Source: Cellulomonas marina (GTDB taxonomy: Bacteria > Actinomycetota > Actinomycetes > Actinomycetales > Cellulomonadaceae). Taken from it: a DNA stretch of 64,000 nucleotides. The stretch is taken from positions 124,001-188,000 of the forward strand of contig NZ_FOKA01000008.1 in assembly GCF_900111925.1 (NCBI RefSeq). The letters are read 5' to 3'. Below the pieces are notes generated by a model, which worked only from the letters and a program-made list of their open reading frames with translations, did no database searches and was not told the origin of the DNA. Position numbers and translations under genes: made by a program. Below are positions 10,044 to 17,769 of this stretch, piece after piece. Numbering within the stretch: position 1 is the stretch's first letter; every line of letters starts with the position of its first letter.

Positions 10044-11212
10044 GCACGGACGTCCGCCCCACCCCCGCCCACGGCGGTCCCGGCCGCACCGCGCCCGAGG
10101 TCCCGCCGCCCCCGCGCACCGGGCCGCTGGTGGCCCTCGTCGCCGGGCGGGAGGTCCTGGCTCAGGTCCGGACGCGGTCCTTCCAGGTCTCGACCGTCAT
10201 CCTGCTGCTCGTCGTGCTGGCGGGCGTCGTGCTGCCGTCGCTGCTCGGCGGCCGGTTCGGCGGGGACACGCGCGTGGCGGTCGTCGCCGGTGCCGGCGCG
10301 GCCCTCGAGGGGCGCGAGGGCTTCGAGACCGTGCCGGCCGACGACGCCGACGAGGCCCGGCAGCTCGTGCGCGACGAGGGCGTCGACGCAGCCGTCCTGC
10401 CCGCGCCGGCGGCCTCGTCGGGGGAGGGGACGGGCGCCGACGTGCTCGTCGTCGCCCGCACCGAGGCGCCGACCGCGCTGGTCGAGGCGCTGTCGGTGAC
10501 GCCGGAGGTGGAGCTCACGGACCCCGACGCCACGCCGGAGGCGCTGCGCTTCCTCGTGCCGTTCGCGTTCGGCCTCGTGTTCTTCATGGCCGCGCTCGGC
10601 TCGGGCACGATGATCGCCCAGAACACCGTGCAGGAGAAGCAGACGCGGGTCGTCGAGATCCTCCTGGCGGCGGTGCCGGCGCGGGTGCTCATGGCCGGCA
10701 AGATCCTCGGCAACGCCGCGCTGGCCATCGGGCAGGTGGCGGCGATCGCCGCCGTGGCCGTCGTCGGGCTCGTCGTCACGGGGCAGGACGACCTGCTCAC
10801 CCTCGTCGGCGCGCCGGTGGCCTGGTTCGTGGGCTTCTTCGTCCTGGGGTTCGCGCTGCTCGCGGCGATCTACGCCGCGTCCGCCTCGCTCGTGTCCCGG
10901 CTCGAGGACGTGGGCTCGGTGCTGCAGCCGGTGACGTGGCTGGTCATGCTCCCGTACTTCGGCGTCGTGTTCTTCTCCTCGAACGCCACGGTCATGACGG
11001 TGCTGTCCTACATCCCCTTCAGCGCGCCGGTCGCGATGCCGGTGCGGCTGTTCTTCGGCGACGCCGCCTGGTGGGAGCCCCTGCTGGCCCTCGTGCTGCT
11101 CGCGGCCTCGACGGTGGTCGTCGTGCTCGTCGCCGCGCGGATCTACACGCGGTCCCTGCTGCGGACGGGGACGCGGGTGCGGCTGCGCTCGGCGCTGCGC
11201 GAGCGGGACTGA
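10040..11212 (+). CDS. ABC-2 type transporter permease (NatB-like)
   Basis: The 390-residue membrane partner of the preceding ATPase. After a Pro-rich cytoplasmic N-terminus comes helix 1 (VILLLVVLAGVVLPSLLG), an external domain of about 140 residues (RVAVVAGAG...), then a block of five helices from FLVPFAFGLVFFMAALGSG onward, including the conserved QNTVQEKQTRVVEILLAAV coupling segment typical of NatB/ABC2_membrane_3 permeases. ATG 10040 has GGAGG five bases upstream and overlaps the ATPase stop. A strong hairpin lies 30 bases after its TGA. Confidence 0.92.
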   Translation: MSTDVRPTPAHGGPGRTAPEVPPPPRTGPLVALVAGREVLAQVRTRSFQVSTVILLLVVLAGVVLPSLLGGRFGGDTRVAVVAGAGAALEGREGFETVPADDADEARQLVRDEGVDAAVLPAPAASSGEGTGADVLVVARTEAPTALVEALSVTPEVELTDPDATPEALRFLVPFAFGLVFFMAALGSGTMIAQNTVQEKQTRVVEILLAAVPARVLMAGKILGNAALAIGQVAAIAAVAVVGLVVTGQDDLLTLVGAPVAWFVGFFVLGFALLAAIYAASASLVSRLEDVGSVLQPVTWLVMLPYFGVVFFSSNATVMTVLSYIPFSAPVAMPVRLFFGDAAWWEPLLALVLLAASTVVVVLVAARIYTRSLLRTGTRVRLRSALRERD

Positions 11213-11241
11213 CGCCCCCTCCCTGGATCGCGCGGGGGGCC

Positions 11242-11274
11242 GCGGCGGCGGTCGGCCGGGCCGGCCGCCGCCGC
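11242..11274. terminator. hairpin terminator after the ABC permease gene
   Basis: GCGGCGGCGG at 11242-11251 pairs perfectly with CCGCCGCCGC at 11265-11274. It lies between convergent genes. Confidence 0.65.
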
Positions 11275-11287
11275 GTGCGTCGCGTGA

Positions 11288-11337
11288 GGTCGTCGCGTCG
11301 GGTCGTCGCGTCAGGTCGTCGCGTCAGGTCGTCGTCA
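11288..11337. repeat. 13-bp tandem repeat, nearly four copies
   Basis: Three 13-bp units (GGTCGTCGCGTC plus G or A) at 11288-11300, 11301-11313 and 11314-11326, then an 11-base partial copy that ends at the stop codon of the next gene (TCA 11335-11337 on plus). Confidence 0.85.
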
Positions 11338-12456
11338 GGCGGCCTCGGCGCCGTGCCCCGCCGGCACCCGCTCGCCGTCGCGGACGGGACCGGGGGGCGT
11401 GCCGTCGCCGAAGGGACGGCCGCCCAGGGCCTGCCGGCCGTGCGGCGTCAGCCACCCGGACAGGTCCGGCCCGGCGGGCACGATCCCCGAGGGGTTCACG
11501 TCCCGGTGGACGACGTAGTAGTGCCGCTTGATGTCGTGGAAGTCGACCGTGTCGCCGAAGCCGGGGGTCTGGAACAGGTCGCGCGCGTAGGCCCACAGGA
11601 CCGGCAGCTCCGTCAGCTTCGAGCGGTTGCACTTGAAGTGCCCGTGGTAGACGGGGTCGAAGCGCACGAGCGTGGTGAACAGGCGCACGTCCGCCTCGGT
11701 GATCGTGTCGCCGACGAGGTAGCGCCGCGTGGACAGGTGCTCGGACAGCGTGTCCAGCCGCGCGAAGAGCTGCGCGTACGCCTTCTCGTACGACTCCTGG
11801 TCGCCCGCGAAGCCCGCGCGGTACACGCCGTTGTTGACGTCCCGGTAGACGTGCTCGGCCAGCTCGTCGATCTCGGCCCGCAGGTGCTCGGGGTACAGGG
11901 CCGGCGCGCCGGGCCGGTGGAAGGCGGTCCACTCCGTCGACAGGTCCAGCGTGATCCGCGCGAAGTCGTTCGTCACGACCTGGCCGGACGGCACGTCGAC
12001 GATGGCCGGCACCGTGATGCCCCGCGGGTACTCCGGGTCGCGCGCGAGGTAGGCGTCGCGGATGCGCGGGATGCGCAGCACCGGGTCGAGCCCGTCGGGG
12101 TCGAGGTCGAAGGTCCAGGACCGCTCGTCGTGCGTGGGCCCGCACACGCCCATGGAGAGGGCGTCCTCCAGGCCCAGCAGCCGCCGGACGATGATGGCCC
12201 GGTTGGCCCAGGGGCAGGCGCGCGCGACGACGAGCCGGTAGCGCCCGGCCTCCACGGGCCAGCCCTCGGCGCCGTCCGCGGTGATCCGCGTCGTGAGGTA
12301 GCGGGTGTCCCGGCGGAACTCCTGGCCGGGGGTGGAGTAGACGCCCGGGGTGCTGTGGGCGTCGGTCGTGCTGCCGGGCGTGCTGCCGGTCGTGCTGCCG
12401 CTCGTGCTGCCGGTCGTGCTGCCGGTCGGGGTCGTGGTCGGGGTGCCCGTGGTCAT
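11335..12456 (-). CDS. glutathionyl-hydroquinone reductase-like protein (ECM4/YqjG, Xi-class GST fold)
   Basis: The 373-residue protein has the Xi-class signature RACPWANRAIIVRR with the active Cys near residue 81, followed by ITVPAIVD, the NDF segment and the helical domain YLVGDTITEADVRLFTTLVRFDPVYHGHFKCN, which closely follows ECM4/YqjG reductases that remove glutathione from conjugated hydroquinones. Actinobacteria generally make mycothiol instead of glutathione, so the physiological thiol here is probably different (inference). The first 32 residues are a Gly/Ser/Thr repeat encoded by 12-bp units; core family similarity starts near residue 45, so the true start could be later. GAGGAT lies 6 bases before the ATG on the minus strand, a possible weak -10. 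Confidence 0.88.
   Translation of the reverse strand: MTTGTPTTTPTGSTTGSTSGSTTGSTPGSTTDAHSTPGVYSTPGQEFRRDTRYLTTRITADGAEGWPVEAGRYRLVVARACPWANRAIIVRRLLGLEDALSMGVCGPTHDERSWTFDLDPDGLDPVLRIPRIRDAYLARDPEYPRGITVPAIVDVPSGQVVTNDFARITLDLSTEWTAFHRPGAPALYPEHLRAEIDELAEHVYRDVNNGVYRAGFAGDQESYEKAYAQLFARLDTLSEHLSTRRYLVGDTITEADVRLFTTLVRFDPVYHGHFKCNRSKLTELPVLWAYARDLFQTPGFGDTVDFHDIKRHYYVVHRDVNPSGIVPAGPDLSGWLTPHGRQALGGRPFGDGTPPGPVRDGERVPAGHGAEAA
12364..12423. repeat. five 12-bp tandem units in the reductase 5' end
   Basis: Five 12-bp units of type GGTCGTGCTGCC (plus strand) run without interruption; on the coding strand they give the GST-rich N-terminal tail in frame. Confidence 0.85.
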
Positions 12457-12542
12457 GCCCCGATCCTCGCCGCGCCGCGGCGGGCCCGCACGCCCCGTCG
12501 GCCCGTCGCCCCTTCCGGGTGACGGGTGTCGGTGCCCGCTCG

Positions 12543-12548
12543 TAGGGT
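12543..12548 (+). promoter_or_regulatory. -10 hexamer TAGGGT, leaderless
   Basis: TAGGGT is 6 bases before ATG 12555 with no ribosome binding site. Confidence 0.6.
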
Positions 12549-12554
12549 GCGGGC

Positions 12555-13331
12555 ATGGCCTTCCCCGTGCGCATCGGTGTCCAGCTCCATCCGCAGCACG
12601 CCGAGTACGGCCAGATCCGCGACGCGGTGCTCCGCGCGGAGGACCTGGGCGTGGACGTGATCTTCAACTGGGACCACTTCTACCCGCTCTACGGGGACCC
12701 CGACGGCAAGCACTTCGAGTGCTGGACCATGCTGGGCGCCTGGGCGGAGCAGACCGAGCGCGTGGAGATCGGCGCCCTCGTGACCTGCAACTCCTACCGC
12801 AACCCCGACCTGCTGGCCGACATGGCGCGCACGGTGGACCACGTGAGCGGCGGCCGTCTCATCCTCGGCATCGGCGCCGGCTGGTTCGAGAAGGACTACG
12901 ACAGGTTCGGCTACGAGTTCGGGACGGCCGGGTCGCGCATCGCCGACCTGGCGGCCGCGATGCCGCGGATCACCGCGCGGCTCGCCGCCGGCAACCCGGC
13001 CCCCACGCGGCACATCCCCGTCATGATCGGCGGCGGCGGGGAGCGCAAGACGCTGCGTGTCGTGGCCGAGCACGCGGACATCTGGCACGGCTTCGGGGAC
13101 GCGGAGACGGTGGCGCGCAAGAGCGCGATCCTCGACGAGCACGGCTCGGCCGTCGGGCGGGAGACGTCGACGCTCGTGGAGCGCTCGGCCGGCGTGCAGG
13201 AGCCGCCGTCGGAGTCGGGGGACGCGCTGCTGGCCGCGGGCGTCACGCTCTTCACCGTCGGGACGGGCGGTCCGGACTACGACCTGTCGCTGGTGGAGCA
13301 GTGGGTCCGCTGGCGGGACGAGCGCCGCTGA
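12555..13331 (+). CDS. LLM-class F420-dependent oxidoreductase
   Basis: A 258-residue luciferase-like (TIM-barrel) protein. The N-terminal IGVQLHPQHAEY, DHFYPLYGD, the central VDHVSGGRLILGIGAGWFEKDYDRFGYEFG, and the later IPVMIGGGGERKTLRVVAEHAD are the cofactor- and substrate-pocket segments of F420-dependent LLM oxidoreductases; GGGRL...GAGW-type segments bind the deazaflavin phosphate. Function is a hydride transfer using F420 (less likely FMN) to an unknown substrate. ATG 12555 is fixed by the upstream TAGGGT. It is divergent from the reductase gene, and the next gene begins inside its 3' end. Confidence 0.9.
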   Translation: MAFPVRIGVQLHPQHAEYGQIRDAVLRAEDLGVDVIFNWDHFYPLYGDPDGKHFECWTMLGAWAEQTERVEIGALVTCNSYRNPDLLADMARTVDHVSGGRLILGIGAGWFEKDYDRFGYEFGTAGSRIADLAAAMPRITARLAAGNPAPTRHIPVMIGGGGERKTLRVVAEHADIWHGFGDAETVARKSAILDEHGSAVGRETSTLVERSAGVQEPPSESGDALLAAGVTLFTVGTGGPDYDLSLVEQWVRWRDERR

Positions 13332-15292
13332 CCCCCACCCCGCGGCGGCCGTTCCTGCGCCTCGGTCCCGCCGACGCCGCCTGGAACCAGCCGCTGCGCC
13401 TGCGCCGGCCGGACCGGCGCACGCTGCTGCGCCGCTCCGCGCTCGTCGTGGTCGCGGTCCTGGCCGCCCTGCTCGTCGGCGTGACCACCGCGCGGACCGA
13501 GGCGGGCTTCGGCCCGCACGCCGCGCGGTACGCCGTGACGCTCGACGGCACGGCGACGCTCGACCTCGGGCCGCTGGGCACGGTGCAGCTCGACTCGCCG
13601 GTGCCCGTGCTCGGGCTGCGCGTCACCGTGCGGGAGATCCCCGCGGAGCTGTCCGAGGTCGACCCCGCGACGACCCTCGCCTCGCTCAGCGAGGACGCGC
13701 AGAGCTACGTGCAGTTCTTCACCGCCCCGGGGGCGGCGGTCGAGGACGTGGTGCGCGGGCTCGTGCAGGACGCGGTGCAGCGGGCCACGGTGGTGCTGCT
13801 GCTGGGCGCGCTCGCGATGGCCGGGGTGCGCGTCCTGCTCGGGGCGGCGCGCCGGCGCGAGCTGGCGGTGCTCGTGCGCCGGCGGCGGCACGCCCTCGTC
13901 GGCGCCGGGCTCGTCACGGTGCTCGTGCTGGCGCTGGTGCCGGCCAGCACCCGGGCGGGGGCGGCGCGTCCCGCCGGCCGTGCCGTGTCGGCGTCCGTCT
14001 TCGCCGGCACGCCGCTGGAGGGCGCACGCGTCACCGGTCGTCTGGGCGGCGTCGTGGACACGCTGGGACGCGTCGTCGTCGGCGCCATCCGGGACAACCA
14101 GGAGTTCTACGCCCGTGCCGACGACGCGCTCGTCGCCGCCTGGGAGGAGCGGCCCGACCCGGAGGGCGACGCGACGCTCCCGTCGACCGAGGGGGGCCAG
14201 GACGACGAGGGCCAGGACGACGAGGGCCAGGACGACGAGGGCCAGGTCGGCGAGGCACCGGCCGGCGAGGGTCCGGTCGGCGAGGGTCCGGTGGGCGAGG
14301 CGCCGGCCGACGAGGGTCCGGTCGCCGAGGGTCCGGTGGGCGAGGCACCGACCGACGAGGCGCCGGCGGACGAGGGTCAGGTCGGTGGGGGGGAGGCCGA
14401 CGAGGGCGGGCTCTCCGGCGGGGTGGGCGACCTCGCGCCCCCGGGCGTCCCCGGGGCGAGCGGCAGCCCGAGGAGCAGCCCGAGCGCGACGGCTGAGCAG
14501 GCGGAGGAGCCGGTCACGGTCGTCGTGGTCTCGGACCTGCACTGCAACGTCGGGATGGCCCCCCTCATCACGACGCTCGTGCGGCTGGCCGGGGCCGACC
14601 TCGTGGTCGACGCCGGCGACACCACCGTCGACGGCACGGCGGTCGAGGACTACTGCGTGCGCACCTTCGCGCGGGCCGTCCCCGACGCCGTCCCCGTGGT
14701 GACGTCGCCGGGGAACCACGACTCGGTCACGACGAGCGCGACGTACGCCCGCGCGGGGGCGACGGTGCTCGACGGGGGCGTCGTCGAGGTGGCGGGCCTG
14801 CGGATCCTCGGCGACCACGACCCGGCCGAGACGCGGGTGGGCGCCGGCGGCACGCGCAGCCGGGAGCCGGCCGTCGAGGTGGCGGCCCGGCTGGCGGAGG
14901 CCGCGTGCGCCGACGAGGCGGGGGTCGACCTGCTCCTCGTGCACACGCCCGACGTCGGGACCGACGTGCTCGACGAGGGCTGCGCGCCGGCCCAGATCAG
15001 CGGGCACCTGCACCAGCGGGTCGGGCCCGAGGTCGTCGGGCAGGGCGTGCGCTACGTGTCCTCGTCGACCGCCGGCGCGACGCTCGGCCAGCCGACGATC
15101 GGGCCGTTGCGGGGCACCGCCGAGCTGACCGTGCTGCGGTGGGACCCGGTGACGCGGCTGTTCGTCGACCTGCGCGTCGTCTCCGTCGGCACGGATGCGG
15201 GCGCCTCGGTGTCGGAGCGCCTGCCCTGGCCGGCGCTCCCGCCGGTGGACACCGTGCCGGGCGGTGGGGGCGCACCGCCGGAGCCCGCGTAG
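13301..15292 (+). CDS. membrane-anchored metallophosphoesterase with an acidic pentapeptide array
   Basis: A 663-residue protein in two parts. The first 240 residues carry about three hydrophobic spans (LVVVAVLAALLVGV, VVLLLGALAMAGVRVLL, LVGAGLVTVLVLALV) with a beta-rich segment between them. Then comes an acidic low-complexity stretch of 14 pentapeptides (types GQDDE, GPVGE, APADE). The C-terminal calcineurin-like domain has all metal motifs: SDLHCN near 411, DAGDTT, GNHD near 471, LLVHTP and SGHLHQ near 567. It probably hydrolyses a phosphodiester at the membrane; substrate unknown. The start is uncertain: GTG 13301 is the nearest plausible codon, overlapping the previous gene by 31 bases. 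Confidence 0.82.
   Translation: MGPLAGRAPLTPTPRRPFLRLGPADAAWNQPLRLRRPDRRTLLRRSALVVVAVLAALLVGVTTARTEAGFGPHAARYAVTLDGTATLDLGPLGTVQLDSPVPVLGLRVTVREIPAELSEVDPATTLASLSEDAQSYVQFFTAPGAAVEDVVRGLVQDAVQRATVVLLLGALAMAGVRVLLGAARRRELAVLVRRRRHALVGAGLVTVLVLALVPASTRAGAARPAGRAVSASVFAGTPLEGARVTGRLGGVVDTLGRVVVGAIRDNQEFYARADDALVAAWEERPDPEGDATLPSTEGGQDDEGQDDEGQDDEGQVGEAPAGEGPVGEGPVGEAPADEGPVAEGPVGEAPTDEAPADEGQVGGGEADEGGLSGGVGDLAPPGVPGASGSPRSSPSATAEQAEEPVTVVVVSDLHCNVGMAPLITTLVRLAGADLVVDAGDTTVDGTAVEDYCVRTFARAVPDAVPVVTSPGNHDSVTTSATYARAGATVLDGGVVEVAGLRILGDHDPAETRVGAGGTRSREPAVEVAARLAEAACADEAGVDLLLVHTPDVGTDVLDEGCAPAQISGHLHQRVGPEVVGQGVRYVSSSTAGATLGQPTIGPLRGTAELTVLRWDPVTRLFVDLRVVSVGTDAGASVSERLPWPALPPVDTVPGGGGAPPEPA
14195..14404. 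repeat. fourteen 15-bp tandem units inside the metallophosphoesterase gene
   Basis: Fourteen consecutive 15-bp units, the first three nearly identical (GGCCAGGACGACGAG) and the rest diverged around GGTCCGGTCGGCGAG. Each encodes one acidic pentapeptide, so copy changes stay in frame. Confidence 0.9.
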
Positions 15293-15298
15293 GGACGG

Positions 15299-15709
15299 TC
15301 ACATGCCCCAGCCGCCCTCGGGCACGGCCATGTGCATGATCTCCCAGACGTGCCCGTCCGGGTCCGCCACGGCGCGGCCGTACATCTCGCCGGCGTCCAT
15401 GGGTGCCCGGTACTCCTTGCCGCCGTGCGTGATGGCGGCGTCCACGAAGGCGTCGACCTCCTCGCGCGAGCCGGCCGACAGGCAGTTGAGCACCTGCGTG
15501 ACCTGACGCGCGTCGGCGATCGGGCCGGTGACGAAGTCGGCGAACCGCTCGTGGTCGAGCAGCATGACGACGATGGTGTCCGAGACGATCACCGACAGGC
15601 AGTGCTCGTCGGAGAACACCTCGTTGATGCCGAACCCGAGCCCCGTGTAGAAGGTGCGGGAGGTCGCGATGTCGGCGACGGGCAGGTTGACGAAGATCAT
15701 GCGCTGCAC
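15299..15709 (-). CDS. small VOC-family protein (glyoxalase/lactoylglutathione lyase-like)
   Basis: A 136-residue single-domain VOC protein: MIFVNLPVADIATSRTFYTGLGFG, FSDEHCLSVIVSDTIVVMLL, and the C-terminal YGRAVADPDGHVWEIMHM, a pattern shared by many small uncharacterised VOC proteins (dimers with a metal site at the interface). The GTG whose complement is 15707-15709 is preferred because GAGG precedes it at normal spacing; the ATG three codons later is possible. It converges with the phosphoesterase gene, only 6 bases apart and with no hairpin, and is divergent from the sigma factor gene. The role is unknown. Confidence 0.85.
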   Translation of the reverse strand: MQRMIFVNLPVADIATSRTFYTGLGFGINEVFSDEHCLSVIVSDTIVVMLLDHERFADFVTGPIADARQVTQVLNCLSAGSREEVDAFVDAAITHGGKEYRAPMDAGEMYGRAVADPDGHVWEIMHMAVPEGGWGM

Positions 15710-15825
15710 GGGGTGCCTCGTTCCGGTCGGTCGTGCGCTGCTGCTGGCACCCGGCTGGACCGGTGACCGCGGACTCATCGGGCCGCCGGTCGTCGCGACC
15801 CCTGTTCCGTGTCGGAGGGCGTTGC

Positions 15826-15831
15826 TAGGTT
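15826..15831 (+). promoter_or_regulatory. -10 hexamer TAGGTT, leaderless
   Basis: TAGGTT is 7 bases before GTG 15839, with no ribosome binding site. Confidence 0.55.
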
Positions 15832-15838
15832 CGGCGAC

Positions 15839-16960
15839 GTGACCCTCACCACGCCCCCCGGCACCGTCACCGCCACCGTGAAGACGACCGCGCCGGCCCT
15901 GCCGGACCCCCCGACGGAGGACGCGTTCCGCGCCGCCACCGACCCGATGCGCCGGGAGATCCTGGCGCACTGCTACCGCATGACCGGGTCGGTGCACGAC
16001 GCGGAGGACCTGCTGCAGGAGACCTACCTGCGCGCCTGGCGCGCGCTGCACGGCTTCGAGCAGCGGTCCTCGCTGCGTACCTGGATGTTCCGCATCGCGA
16101 CCAACGCCTGCCTCACCCACCTCGAGGGTCGCGCCCGCCGCCCGTTGCCCACCGGCATCGGCGCCCCGGCGGACCCCGCGCACCAGCCGCTCGTCGACGA
16201 GGCGGTGCCCTGGCTCGAGCCGATGCCCGACCGCCTCGTGCTCGTCGAGACGCCCGTCGACCCCGCGGAGCAGGCGGTCGAGCGGGACAGCATCCGCCTC
16301 GCCTTCGTGGCCGCCCTGCAGCACCTCACCGCCCAGCAGCGCGCGGTCCTGCTCCTGCGCGAGGTGCTGGCGTGGAGCGCGGCCGAGGTGGCGGAGGCGC
16401 TCGGGCTGACGGTCGCGGGCGTGAACTCCACGCTCCAGCGCGCCCGCGCCCAGGTCGCGCGCCTCGACGCGGACGCGCCACCCGCGCCGCTGGACGAGCG
16501 GGGGCAGGCGCTCGTCGAGCGCTACGTCGAGGCGTTCGAGCGCTACGACGTGGCCGGCATCGTCGAGCTGCTCGCGGCGGACGTCGTCTGGGAGATGCCT
16601 CCCTACCCCGCCTGGTACCGCGGCGCCGAGCAGGTCGGCCGGCTCATCTCCACGTGGTGCCCGGCCACCGGCCCGGACAGCCAGCGTCTCGTGCGGACCT
16701 CGGCCAACGGCCTGCCCGCGCTCGCGCTCTACATGCAGGACGAGGACGGGGTGCACCGCGCCTTCCACGTCCAGCAGCTGACGCTGGGGCCGGACGGGGT
16801 GCGGCACGTCGTCGCCTTCTTCGGCGGTGCGGAGCTGTTCGCCCGGTTCGGGCTGCCGTCGGTCCTCCCGACGACGGCGGGACCGACCCGCACGGGAGCG
16901 GGCACGGCGGCGAGCGCCGGGTCGGGCGCGGGCGCGGGGGCCGGCACGGCGGCCGGGTGA
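15839..16960 (+). CDS. ECF sigma-70 factor with C-terminal SnoaL-like domain (SigG/SigJ type)
   Basis: Directs RNA polymerase to a stress regulon. The 373 residues contain region 2 ([30 protein letters not shown]...[16 protein letters not shown], about 40-110), region 4 ([51 protein letters not shown], about 155-210), and then a SnoaL/NTF2-like domain ([46 protein letters not shown]) that in this ECF class replaces a separate anti-sigma factor and modulates activity. The last 30 residues are Gly/Ala/Thr low complexity. GTG 15839 fits the -10 and the family start. It overlaps the DtxR-type regulator by GTGA. Confidence 0.93.
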   Translation: MTLTTPPGTVTATVKTTAPALPDPPTEDAFRAATDPMRREILAHCYRMTGSVHDAEDLLQETYLRAWRALHGFEQRSSLRTWMFRIATNACLTHLEGRARRPLPTGIGAPADPAHQPLVDEAVPWLEPMPDRLVLVETPVDPAEQAVERDSIRLAFVAALQHLTAQQRAVLLLREVLAWSAAEVAEALGLTVAGVNSTLQRARAQVARLDADAPPAPLDERGQALVERYVEAFERYDVAGIVELLAADVVWEMPPYPAWYRGAEQVGRLISTWCPATGPDSQRLVRTSANGLPALALYMQDEDGVHRAFHVQQLTLGPDGVRHVVAFFGGAELFARFGLPSVLPTTAGPTRTGAGTAASAGSGAGAGAGTAAG

Positions 16961-17670
16961 GCACCCCGCCCGTCCTGACGGCCGTCGCCGAGGACTACCT
17001 CAAGGTCGTCTGGTCGGCCCAGGAGTGGTCGCAGCAGCAGGTGACGACGACCATGCTCGCGCGGCGCCTCGGGGTCGCGCCGTCGACCGTGTCGGAGACG
17101 GTCCGGCGGCTGGCGGACGCCGGCCTGCTCGAGCACGCGCCCTACGGCGCCGTCGGGCTGACGGCGGAGGGTCGGCGGCACGCCGTCGCGGTCGTCCGCC
17201 GCCACCGGCTCATCGAGACCTTCCTCGTCCAGGTGCTCGGCTACGGGTGGGACGAGGTGCACGACGAGGCCGAGGTGCTCGAGCACGCGGTCTCGGCGCG
17301 TTTCGTCGAGGCGCTGGCGGAGCACCTGGGCCACCCGCGGCGCGACCCGCACGGCGACCCCATCCCGGACGCGGACGGGACGGAGCACCTGCCCGTCGCC
17401 GTGACCGCCGACGTGGCGGCGCCGGGGGAGGGCCAGGTCGTGCGCATCTCCGACGCGGACCCGGCGCTGCTGCGCTACCTCGAGGGCGTGGGCGTCGTGC
17501 TGGACGCCCGGGTCCGCGTGCTCGACCGGCCGGCGGCGGCCGGCGTCGTGGGGCTCGCGGTGCTGGGGCCGGACGGCCCGGGCCGGGAGGTGGACCTCGG
17601 CCCGGCGGCCGCGGCGGCGATCTGGCTGGCAGCCCCCGGGGAGGGCTCGCCGCCCGAGCCGCTGCCCTAG
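16957..17670 (+). CDS. DtxR/MntR-family metal-dependent transcriptional regulator
   Basis: A 237-residue regulator with the full three-part architecture: winged HTH (1-65: [13 protein letters not shown]...[28 protein letters not shown]), metal-binding/dimerisation domain ([33 protein letters not shown], with the conserved His, Glu and His-Asp-Glu-Ala-Glu/Glu-His ligands), the [12 protein letters not shown] turn, and a C-terminal SH3-like FeoA domain. It probably represses manganese or iron uptake genes when metal-loaded. It is co-translated with the ECF sigma gene, an uncommon pairing. TAGGCT overlapping its own stop codon is the likely promoter of the next gene. Confidence 0.92.
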   Translation: MSTPPVLTAVAEDYLKVVWSAQEWSQQQVTTTMLARRLGVAPSTVSETVRRLADAGLLEHAPYGAVGLTAEGRRHAVAVVRRHRLIETFLVQVLGYGWDEVHDEAEVLEHAVSARFVEALAEHLGHPRRDPHGDPIPDADGTEHLPVAVTADVAAPGEGQVVRISDADPALLRYLEGVGVVLDARVRVLDRPAAAGVVGLAVLGPDGPGREVDLGPAAAAAIWLAAPGEGSPPEPLP

Positions 17671-17673
17671 GCT
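17668..17673 (+). promoter_or_regulatory. probable -10 hexamer TAGGCT for the MFS gene
   Basis: TAGGCT overlaps the TAG stop of the DtxR-type gene. A transcript starting near 17680 would carry a leader of about 90 bases containing the inverted repeat at 17717-17748 and a GGAG ribosome binding site. Confidence 0.4.
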
Positions 17674-17716
17674 GGGCGCGTCCCCGCGGGTTGTCGACGG
17701 CGCTCCCGCCCCGTTC

Positions 17717-17748
17717 TCGAATCGTTTCGACGCTCGGCGTCGAACGAT
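17717..17748 (+). promoter_or_regulatory. nested inverted repeat before the MFS exporter gene
   Basis: ATCGTTTCGACGC at 17721-17733 pairs with GCGTCGAACGAT at 17737-17748 with one bulged base. The left part is itself palindromic (TCGAA-TCGT-TTCGA at 17717-17730). This fits an operator for an exporter-controlling repressor, or a leader hairpin. Confidence 0.55.
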
Positions 17749-17769
17749 CGGTCCCGCCCCGGAGCAGCC

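Noticed and set aside
14195..14404. Regular 15-bp array considered as CRISPR
   Set aside because: There are no spacers: units abut directly and encode an in-frame acidic peptide; no cas genes are nearby.
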